From Minisyncoccota bacterium (GTDB taxonomy: Bacteria; Patescibacteriota; Microgenomatia; Levybacterales; UBA12049), in NCBI GenBank assembly GCA_025449795.1, contig JANWIQ010000013.1, forward strand, positions 1 through 5,213: a stretch of DNA of 5,213 nt, given 5' to 3'. The position numbers and the translations under genes were made by a program. The stretch's first letter is position 1; every line of letters starts with the position of its first letter. The notes beneath the pieces were generated by a model. It saw only the letters and a program-made list of their open reading frames with translations. It was not told where the DNA came from and searched no databases. Positions 1-4,892 of the stretch are shown one piece after another.

Positions 1-76
1 ACAAGATGAAGATGGTGTATGTATTTACTGCAGAAAACCTGCAAAGCACCGCTGGGTTTTTGCCCAAGCATATTAA
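1..76 (+). CDS. proS: C-terminal end of prolyl-tRNA synthetase (archaeal/eukaryotic type), 5' part outside window
   Basis: Only about 24 codons are present, read from base 2 and ending at TAA 74-76. The visible tail has a Cys-x2-Cys pair (CIYC), then a PAKHRW stretch, and ends in FAQAY. In the archaeal/eukaryotic-type prolyl-tRNA synthetases, which charge tRNA-Pro with proline in the cytoplasm, the chain ends with a zinc-binding-like domain of the pattern CxxC..PAK and a conserved terminal aromatic block F-A/G-x-S/A-Y, whose last Tyr carboxylate approaches the active site. The match to that ending is good, but it rests on one short segment recalled from family knowledge, so another zinc-ribbon protein cannot be excluded. 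The gene converges with the minus-strand gene that ends at base 85. Only 8 bases separate the stops, and no convincing terminator is visible there. Confidence 0.6.
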   Translation, partial: QDEDGVCIYCRKPAKHRWVFAQAY

Positions 77-84
77 GTGAAAAG

Positions 85-504
85 TTATTGGTTTATGAAT
101 GGGACAGGGAGATTAAATACTTTTATCCACACTATTGTATAGACAGCCAGGAATACAACCCCACCTAGTACCCAAATAGTTGGAGAAATTTTGGTTCCTT
201 TTCCCGCTGTTTTGGCCACAAATGCTTGCGGTTTGGCATCTGTGGGAGTTGGGACAGAAGGCATTACAGGAGAAGCCATGACAGGGGGCGTTGTGGGTGA
301 GATGTTGGGCATGCTCGGCATGGATGGAGAGAGAGGAGTTGGCGTACTTGGCATTGCAGAAGATGCTGGTACTGAGGAATTGGTGGTATCTGCGACAGGA
401 GAGGCAGCGGATGGGGATGGAGTCAGGGTATTTGCGACACCCATTACTCTGTCGTATGCTTGTTGTAATGCAGGGTCTAGAGAGGAAGATGCTTTTGGAT
501 CCAT
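85..504 (-). CDS. Pro/Ser/Thr-rich small membrane protein with one C-terminal transmembrane segment
   Basis: The product is 139 residues if started at the ATG at 504-502. Residues 1-28 are a short, probably helical head (LDPALQQAYDRVMGVAN). Residues 29-92 are low-complexity Pro/Ser/Thr/Met sequence with 18 prolines, so probably unstructured. Residues 98-105 carry three lysines (K98, K102, K105), and residues 108-130 form one hydrophobic membrane segment, leaving a tail of about nine residues. The lysines before the segment suggest a cytoplasmic N-terminus and an almost tail-anchored topology (inference). The reading frame stays open upstream to 594, but the upstream part overlaps a promoter and repeated operator-like motifs. 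I therefore chose the internal ATG, which lies 6 bases after a -10 element. An AAAGGAG at about 20 bases from this ATG is too far for normal use. I do not recognise a function. Similar small Pro-rich single-pass proteins seem familiar from CPR genomes. Overlapping plus-strand frames are shadows. Confidence 0.72.
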   Translation of the reverse strand: MDPKASSSLDPALQQAYDRVMGVANTLTPSPSAASPVADTTNSSVPASSAMPSTPTPLSPSMPSMPNISPTTPPVMASPVMPSVPTPTDAKPQAFVAKTAGKGTKISPTIWVLGGVVFLAVYTIVWIKVFNLPVPFINQ

Positions 505-540
505 AGGTCTATCGTATGGGTTTTCTCCTTTCGTTGTCAA
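505..540 (-). promoter_or_regulatory. Sigma70-type promoter for the Pro-rich protein gene, apparently leaderless
   Basis: Read on the minus strand, a perfect -35 hexamer TTGACA (540-535) is followed by an 18-bp spacer and TACGAT (516-511, 4 of 6 matches to TATAAT, including the key A and T). Six bases (AGACCT) separate the -10 from the ATG at 504, so transcription would begin at or within a base or two of the start codon, giving a leaderless mRNA. The spacer contains AAAGGAG, which would be upstream of the transcript if this promoter is used. This arrangement is the main reason for the chosen start codon. Confidence 0.6.
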
Positions 541-551
541 GCTGTTGTTGA

Positions 552-625
552 TTCTTACGTCGCAAAGTCTGTTTCTTACCCGCTTCTTACACAAATTCTG
601 ATACAGTTTGATCGTATTGTAAGAA
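552..625. promoter_or_regulatory. Operator-like cluster: three direct TTCTTAC repeats plus one inverted copy
   Basis: TTCTTAC occurs exactly at 552-558, 573-579 and 584-590, and its reverse complement GTAAGAA occurs at 619-625, all inside the 123-bp divergent intergenic region. The two central copies are 7-mers separated by 4 bp (11-bp period, about one helical turn). The first lies 21 bp away, about two turns, so all three face the same side of the helix. That geometry is known for OmpR/PhoB-family response regulator sites such as the pho box. The direct copies lie upstream of the -35 of the minus-strand gene, at activator distances. The inverted copy ends three bases before the plus-strand ATG at 628 and could control that gene. 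The binding protein is unknown. Two further isolated copies occur inside genes (2426-2432, 4551-4557), as chance would allow. Confidence 0.55.
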
Positions 626-627
626 AT

Positions 628-1623
628 ATGGGAGAAAATATATCAGGAGATGTAAGAGCCTGGGAAGAAAGTGGGGTCAACATTATATTCAGTGCAGAGG
701 ATACATGGGGTCCACCATCTATTTCTCCTGATCAGTTCGGTTTTCAGCCAGGTATACGTGATGAAGTTAACCCAGGGAATTGGGATCAGCCTACTCTCGT
801 TCGGCCTGGTCGTCAACGAAGAGGAATAGACAATATAGTTACAGATGTTCCATTATTTCCTGATATAGAAAGGGGATATACCATCCGGGCAATCAACGTC
901 GAGCATGAGATTGCCCTCTATACACAATCACCTGCTGGAGAAGCGAGAAATAACACTGTTATTGGTCAAGCATTGTGTATGTATGACGTATATACCCAAG
1001 ACCCTTGGAATGAACCATCCCTGACAGAGCCAGAAAAACTTCAGAAGCTTTTCGACAATCATGGAAGAAATGCCAAAAAAGAAGGAAGAAGTCCAGTTAT
1101 GCTTGTAGCAATGGATGGGACCAAGCTGCTTGGGGTAGGAACAGCTTCTAAAATTCCGGAGGGACTGGGCTATTCCCATGTGCTTAACCCTTCCCATCCC
1201 CACAATCTTTATCCTTTTGAAAGGCAAATGCGTGCTGCAGAGCAACGTTATGGTTTGAATAATATCGTCTATGTCGAAAATTTGTATGTAACGGACCATA
1301 GGGGTGGGAATGTTGCTATAGATCTTATTAGAGCACTTGCAATATATGCACGAAGCGTGGGGGGGCATGATGTATTAATGCGAACCGTGCGCAGGAAGCC
1401 AGGCTCAAATTCTATGAATCCTCGATTGGCTGCTATTGCACAAGCTATTGGATTTCAGGAGATTGTGCACTTAGGAGAATATGTATATAACCATAACGTT
1501 TTGTATGGTATCTGGCGAGGAACCGTATCTGAAGTAGAGGATTTATTGGTTACTATAAGAATACGAGGCGCACGAGCGCTCCTCAGGGATGTGTTGCGAA
1601 ATGAAAGGGGAGAAATTCACTAA
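628..1623 (+). CDS. GNAT-fold acetyltransferase-like protein with unrecognised N-terminal extension
   Basis: The product is 331 residues. Residues 1-80 match no family I know and are rich in Gly, Pro, Asp and Arg, so probably a flexible extension. From about residue 83 (YTIRAINVEHEIALYT) the order of elements fits a GNAT acyl-CoA transferase. A beta strand at 214-221 (VYVENLYV) leads to the acyl-CoA pyrophosphate loop at 223-230 (DHRGGNVA) and its helix (IDLIRALAIYAR). A strand follows at about 248-252 (DVLMR), then a helix and IGFQEI near 275-280, typical of GNAT motif B. The loop has Asn228 where the R/Q-x-x-G-x-G/A pattern usually has Gly. Residues after about 300 form an Arg-rich helical tail. 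The substrate cannot be read from sequence. ATG 628 has no Shine-Dalgarno; a weak TATTGT (615-620) could make it leaderless. The TAA at 1621-1623 abuts the ATG of the histidine kinase, so the two are probably co-transcribed and translationally coupled. LuxI-type signal synthases share this fold, but no specific LuxI signature is claimed. Confidence 0.68.
   Translation: MGENISGDVRAWEESGVNIIFSAEDTWGPPSISPDQFGFQPGIRDEVNPGNWDQPTLVRPGRQRRGIDNIVTDVPLFPDIERGYTIRAINVEHEIALYTQSPAGEARNNTVIGQALCMYDVYTQDPWNEPSLTEPEKLQKLFDNHGRNAKKEGRSPVMLVAMDGTKLLGVGTASKIPEGLGYSHVLNPSHPHNLYPFERQMRAAEQRYGLNNIVYVENLYVTDHRGGNVAIDLIRALAIYARSVGGHDVLMRTVRRKPGSNSMNPRLAAIAQAIGFQEIVHLGEYVYNHNVLYGIWRGTVSEVEDLLVTIRIRGARALLRDVLRNERGEIH
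1604..1612 (+). promoter_or_regulatory. Shine-Dalgarno for the histidine kinase inside the upstream gene
   Basis: AAAGGGGAG lies within the last codons of the acyltransferase gene, 11 bases before ATG 1624. As stop TAA and start ATG are directly adjacent, ribosomes finishing the first gene would be positioned to start the kinase, which supports a near-fixed ratio of the two proteins. Confidence 0.6.
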
Positions 1624-3759
1624 ATGATATTTACCCTTGTATCTATTTTTACCATTATTGCAAATTCCCTCATTGGTACAGCTGTTTTTTTCCGTGCGCC
1701 CAAGGAAAAAAGTAACCAAAAATTTGCGTTACTTTCCTTATCACTCACCGGATGGGTTGCAACATTATTTTTATACTATTCAATTAACTTTCCCCCAACA
1801 GTCACGTTATTTGGCAGGCTTACGTTCTTTTTTGCTGCATGTATTCCCGCATCAATGTATTTATTTGTTGTAACATTCCCAAAAAGAATAGTACATATTC
1901 CCAAATGGGTGGATGTCATTGTTGTTATGCACGCCGCAGCTATGGCAATTCTTTCTTTGTCTCCACTTATAGACGCAAAAGAAATTGTCCGAGCAGGTAG
2001 AAATACCGCAGTGTATGGCCCGTTGTATGGGTTTTATCTTATCTCGCTTGTTGTAGTAGGAATAGCAAGTATAGGTATTCTTATACGAAAATTAAAAAAA
2101 TCGACCCTTACCTCACGAACACAATTACAATTTCTCCTTTTAGGACTTGCAAGCCTTACAGGAATTGTGGTTCTTTTTAGCGGAATTTTACCTGGAGTTT
2201 TTAAAATTACTGCATTGGATCCTTTTGGACCGTTAGGGACAGTAATATTTTTAGGTTTTATATCCTATGCAATAATTCGCCATAGATTTATGGATATCAA
2301 TAGAATTGCTGCAGGGAGTGGAGTGTATGCGAGTTCGGTTGTTGTGCTGAGTATTATTTATTTTGCTATTGCCTTTGGCATAGGCGAACTTTTTTTCCCA
2401 CGGGATGTAAATATCCAGTATATCCTTCTTACCGTATTCTTTATTCTTGTCTTTAAGTATACACTCAGCCCAGTGAGAAAATATTTCTGGCAGGTTACGA
2501 ATCGATTTTTCTATAATCATATCTACGATCGGGAAGAATTATTCAATGCAATATCTGAGGTAGTAGTGTCTTCTTTCTATCTTGATGGACTTGTCGAAAA
2601 AACGCTTAGCATTTTTTCCGATAAATTCCTCATTACCCATGCGGCATTTATCGGAATTGAGAAAAAAAAAGCAGGAATTATTCATTTCCAAAAGCCTAAC
2701 ACCTATACGGTCTCTCTACAAAAAAGTGACATGCAACTCTTTGGGAGCATCAAACACATAACCCAAATAAATGAGGTAGAAAATACGACACTTCAGAAAG
2801 TTTTCTATAAAAAACATATGCAACTTATTATTCCAATTAGTCTTGGAAAAAAAAGAAAGGGATTTTTTTGTCTGGGGGAGAAAAAATCTGGAGCTGCATA
2901 CTCTGACTACGACGTCCAAACCCTCGAATTAATTCTCCCTACCATAAGTATTGCTTTGCAGAATGCCATTTCTATCGAAAAAATAAAAGGATTTAATAGG
3001 CAATTAAAAAGAGAAATAGAAAAGGCAACCAAAAATTTGCGCCTTGCAAATGACCGGCTCAGATCTGCAGATAAATTAAAAGATGAATTTATTTCTATTG
3101 CATCACATGAATTAAAAACCCCTACCACTGCGATCCAGGGATTTTTGTGGCTTGTTTTGCAAAAAGACAAAAAGATGTCTCTTTACAGCAGAGAAAAATT
3201 GGAAAAAGTATCGTATCTTACCCATCACATTACCACATTGGTGAATGACATGCTGGATGTCTCAAAAATTGAAAGTAAACGAATTTCTCTTCATCCCGAA
3301 CCGTTCGATATCTCCCATTTGGCAGAGGAAATAAAAGGGGAGTTGGCGATTTTTGCTGTAGAAAAAGATATTGCAGTGAATTTGAAAAATGGAAGAAAAT
3401 ATGACGTCTATGCAGATAAAGGACGAACGCATCAAATACTGAGCAATCTGTTGCATAATGCACTCAAATATACGCCACATGGTGGGAAAGTTTTTGTATA
3501 TTTTAAAAAAGTAGACAGCAAAGTCCAAGTAGCAATACAGGATACGGGAATTGGTATTAGAAGTAATGACTTGCCAAAACTTTTTACTAAATTTGGCAAA
3601 TTGGAAGATGGCAATTCAATTAGCTCCCATTTACCCGGAAGTGGCCTTGGCCTCTATATTACAAAAAATTTTGTCGAGCTTTCCGGAGGAGAAATTGCAG
3701 TAAACTCCCGATATGGAAAAGGGAGTGTCTTTACTTTCAGCCTGCCAATATCCCAATAA
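1624..3759 (+). CDS. Multi-pass membrane sensor histidine kinase (7TM-type sensor, GAF-like, HisKA, HATPase)
   Basis: The product is 711 residues. Hydrophobic segments lie near 1-23, 33-56, 61-84, 95-115, 133-154, 168-190, 199-218, 233-257 and 263-281. The first seven resemble the N-terminal seven-helix module of HisKA_7TM kinases, with two more following. Residues about 303-450 look like a GAF domain (LFNAISEVV at the start, LIIPISLGKKRKGFFCLGEK as core strands, then YSDYDVQTLELILPTISIALQNA as the closing helix). A charged coiled coil (455-485) leads to the dimerisation/phosphoacceptor helix, with His495 in SHELKTP. The E496-x-x-T499 that follows is the motif linked to phosphatase activity. 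The ATPase domain has the N box with Asn612 (SNLLHNALKYTPHGG), G1 at D640-TGIG, an F-box-like LFTKFGKL and G2 at G672-SGLGL, so all catalytic motifs are intact. It should autophosphorylate at the inner membrane face and pass phosphate to a response regulator, but none is encoded in the window and no receiver domain is fused. The ligand is unknown. The gene starts directly after the acyltransferase stop. Confidence 0.93.
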   Translation: MIFTLVSIFTIIANSLIGTAVFFRAPKEKSNQKFALLSLSLTGWVATLFLYYSINFPPTVTLFGRLTFFFAACIPASMYLFVVTFPKRIVHIPKWVDVIVVMHAAAMAILSLSPLIDAKEIVRAGRNTAVYGPLYGFYLISLVVVGIASIGILIRKLKKSTLTSRTQLQFLLLGLASLTGIVVLFSGILPGVFKITALDPFGPLGTVIFLGFISYAIIRHRFMDINRIAAGSGVYASSVVVLSIIYFAIAFGIGELFFPRDVNIQYILLTVFFILVFKYTLSPVRKYFWQVTNRFFYNHIYDREELFNAISEVVVSSFYLDGLVEKTLSIFSDKFLITHAAFIGIEKKKAGIIHFQKPNTYTVSLQKSDMQLFGSIKHITQINEVENTTLQKVFYKKHMQLIIPISLGKKRKGFFCLGEKKSGAAYSDYDVQTLELILPTISIALQNAISIEKIKGFNRQLKREIEKATKNLRLANDRLRSADKLKDEFISIASHELKTPTTAIQGFLWLVLQKDKKMSLYSREKLEKVSYLTHHITTLVNDMLDVSKIESKRISLHPEPFDISHLAEEIKGELAIFAVEKDIAVNLKNGRKYDVYADKGRTHQILSNLLHNALKYTPHGGKVFVYFKKVDSKVQVAIQDTGIGIRSNDLPKLFTKFGKLEDGNSISSHLPGSGLGLYITKNFVELSGGEIAVNSRYGKGSVFTFSLPISQ

Positions 3760-3760
3760 G

Positions 3761-3769
3761 TGTTATAAT
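3761..3769 (+). promoter_or_regulatory. Extended -10 promoter (TGTTATAAT) for the DHH phosphoesterase gene
   Basis: TG at 3761-3762, one base, then a perfect TATAAT at 3764-3769, starting two bases after the kinase stop. At 17-bp spacing the -35 position (3741-3746, CCTGCC) is poor, as is usual for extended -10 promoters. The predicted transcript would start near 3776, giving a leader of about 80 bases containing the hairpin and Shine-Dalgarno described below. The downstream gene can therefore be expressed independently of the kinase operon. Confidence 0.55.
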
Positions 3770-3800
3770 ATAAGTATCTATGATGACACTTCTTAAAATA

Positions 3801-3836
3801 CCCTCATCCCAGCCTTCTCTCAAGAGGAGAAGGAGA
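3801..3836 (+). repeat. Hairpin-forming dispersed-repeat-like element
   Basis: The segment begins CCCTCATCCC and then has a perfect inverted repeat: CCTTCTC (3813-3819), a 7-base loop, GAGAAGG (3827-3833). There is no T-run after the stem, so it is not a classical intrinsic terminator. The combination CCCTCAYCCC plus a C/T-rich arm pairing with an A/G-rich arm resembles a family of intergenic repeats that I remember from many bacterial genomes; this is recollection, not a search. The purine-rich right arm runs into the Shine-Dalgarno of the next gene, so folding could affect its translation. Confidence 0.55.
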
Positions 3837-3838
3837 TC

Positions 3839-3845
3839 AAGGAGG
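3839..3845 (+). promoter_or_regulatory. Strong Shine-Dalgarno deciding a TTG start
   Basis: AAGGAGG lies 12 bases before TTG 3858. An in-frame TAA at 3855-3857 immediately precedes the TTG, so no longer product is possible. The essential HxxxDxD motif starts at residue 7, so a later start would destroy the protein. TTG is therefore very likely the initiation codon. Confidence 0.75.
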
Positions 3846-3857
3846 CGAGAGTTTTAA

Positions 3858-4814
3858 TTGAAAATTATTGTTACCCACGCGTCTCCTGACTGGGATGCCA
3901 TTACTTCTGTGTGGCTTATCAAGCGTTTTATGCCCAATTGGGAAAACGCTTCAATTATGTTTGTCCCCGCAGGGGAGAGAGTAAAAAATTCCAAATTACA
4001 CACCCCAAGTGACAGAGAAGAGGATAGTATTGAAAAAATTGGCAATGACGAAGTCATGCATGTGGATACGGGCATGGGACCCCTTGACCATCATCAAACA
4101 AATAGTTTACAAGAATGCGGCGCAAGCAGAACGTGGGATTTTGTCAAAAAACGCCATGAAGGTACAGAAAAATGGTTTGTGAAAGCAGATGCAATTGAAA
4201 GGATAATTAGTGTTATTGTTGCCATAGATCATTTCCAGGAAGTGTATTGGGGAGGGGCAAGAGAAGACTATCAGGAATTTTCTCTGCTGGGTCTTCTGGA
4301 AGGCCTCAAGTATGAAAAGCCGGGAGAAGATAATTTTTATGTACTTTTTGGCATGGAGTGTTTGGACGCTCTGGTATACGATTTTGAAAATCGTGCATGG
4401 GCAGAAAAAGAAATAAAAGAGAAGGGGATAGAATTTTCTACTCGTTACGGGCGCGGAATTGGTATGGAGACCATGAATGATACAGTCCTGAAGTTGGCAC
4501 AAAAATTAGGCTACACGATCGTTATCCGCAAAGACCCCAGATCAGGGTTTGTAAGAATCAAAACGTTGCCCGAGAAGGCAACAAGCGCAGGGGTGACGGA
4601 AGCAGCGTCCCAAGCAAGCGACCAAAGACCAAAGACCAGTGACAAAGTTGATTTCACGCTTGTCAGCGAGCAGCTACAGAAGATGGATCCAGAAGCAACA
4701 TGGTTTTTACATGTATCTAAACAAATGCTTCTTAATGGAACAACAAAAAATCCTAACATGGTTCCGACCAAGCTTGCACTGCAACAGATTATTGATGTGA
4801 TAAAAGGAATGTAA
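3858..4814 (+). CDS. DHH-superfamily phosphoesterase, possibly with MYG1-like C-terminal part
   Basis: The product is 318 residues and starts with TTG. The signature of DHH metal-dependent phosphoesterases is visible in order: motif I H7-x3-D11-x-D13 (THASPDWDAI), motif II D70 (HVDTG), motif III D77-H78-H79 (PLDHHQ) and motif IV D124 (VAIDHF). These residues bind two Mn/Mg ions in the family, which includes RecJ exonucleases, nanoRNases and cyclic dinucleotide phosphodiesterases. The DHH block followed by Gln and the C-terminal TWFLHVSKQMLLNGTTKNP region (281-299) recall MYG1 (UPF0160) proteins, which are DHH-related 3'-5' exonucleases; this is a tentative link. A clear GGH-type DHHA1 motif is not seen. 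Residues about 240-265 are a low-complexity insert (Ala, Ser, Gln, Lys rich) overlapping a 7-bp DNA repeat array. No signal peptide or membrane segment is seen, so it is cytoplasmic. It likely cleaves phosphodiester bonds of a nucleotide or nucleic acid; the substrate is unknown. It has its own promoter and is followed by a HIT protein gene 72 bases downstream. Confidence 0.75.
   Translation: MKIIVTHASPDWDAITSVWLIKRFMPNWENASIMFVPAGERVKNSKLHTPSDREEDSIEKIGNDEVMHVDTGMGPLDHHQTNSLQECGASRTWDFVKKRHEGTEKWFVKADAIERIISVIVAIDHFQEVYWGGAREDYQEFSLLGLLEGLKYEKPGEDNFYVLFGMECLDALVYDFENRAWAEKEIKEKGIEFSTRYGRGIGMETMNDTVLKLAQKLGYTIVIRKDPRSGFVRIKTLPEKATSAGVTEAASQASDQRPKTSDKVDFTLVSEQLQKMDPEATWFLHVSKQMLLNGTTKNPNMVPTKLALQQIIDVIKGM
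4620..4647 (+). repeat. Degenerate 7-bp tandem repeat inside the DHH phosphoesterase gene
   Basis: Four consecutive units are GACCAAA (4620-4626), GACCAAA (4627-4633), GACCAGT (4634-4640) and GACAAAG (4641-4647). They encode D255-QRPKTSDK263 in a low-complexity linker. Because 7 is not a multiple of 3, gain or loss of one unit would frameshift the last 55 or so residues; only changes of three units would be tolerated. The CCA core at a 7-bp period is shared with the intergenic array at 4868-4895. Confidence 0.75.
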
Positions 4815-4892
4815 AGCATAGCTTGCTTATTGCCTATAGCAAATAGCTCGCTTTGCTCTATAGTCAGGCCATAAGCCATTTGCCATATGCCA
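4815..4892 (+). repeat. Degenerate 7-bp repeat array filling the gap between the DHH and HIT genes
   Basis: Cut into sevens from the base after the stop codon, the gap reads AGCATAG, CTTGCTT, ATTGCCT, ATAGCAA, ATAGCTC, GCTTTGC, TCTATAG, TCAGGCC, ATAAGCC, ATTTGCC, ATATGCC. The last three are near-identical (ATnnGCC), and several earlier ones share the ATnGC core in the same phase. The final unit contains the ATG of the HIT gene at 4887. The middle can also fold: CTATAGCAAA (4834-4843) pairs with TTTGC..TATAG (4852-4863) with a 2-base bulge. No T-run follows, so a terminator is not supported, and no Shine-Dalgarno is present. Confidence 0.7.

Noticed and set aside
54..67. TGGG...CCCA mini-hairpin near the end of the proS-like gene as terminator
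   Set aside because: A 4-bp stem with the T-run in the loop rather than after it, inside coding sequence.
505..594. N-terminal extension of the minus-strand gene to the upstream ATG at 594
   Set aside because: It would overlap the TTGACA/TACGAT promoter and three operator-like repeats, and the encoded residues look like a by-product of those repeats; the ATG at 504 is better placed.
191..601. Plus-strand 136-residue open frame
   Set aside because: It is the complement of the Pro/Ser/Thr-rich linker (Gly/Val-rich shadow); the minus strand gives a sensible membrane segment and promoter.
615..620. TATTGT as the -10 of the acyltransferase-kinase operon
   Set aside because: Only 4 of 6 matches and no acceptable -35 at 16-18 bp (592-597 is CAAATT); position 7 bp before the ATG would fit a leaderless start, but the evidence is too thin to annotate.
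928..1368. Minus-strand 146-residue open frame
   Set aside because: It lies wholly antisense to the GNAT domain, with no recognisable motif or promoter.
3813..3833. Intrinsic terminator after the histidine kinase
   Set aside because: The hairpin is good, but purine-rich sequence rather than a T-run follows, and a promoter lies upstream of it.
4107..4502. Minus-strand 131-residue open frame
   Set aside because: It is antisense to the DHH phosphoesterase, with no domain features beyond chance Cys/Phe-rich sequence.
4859..4864. TATAGT as a -10 for the HIT gene
   Set aside because: Five of six matches, but it sits in the 7-bp repeat array where such strings arise by repetition, and there is no -35.
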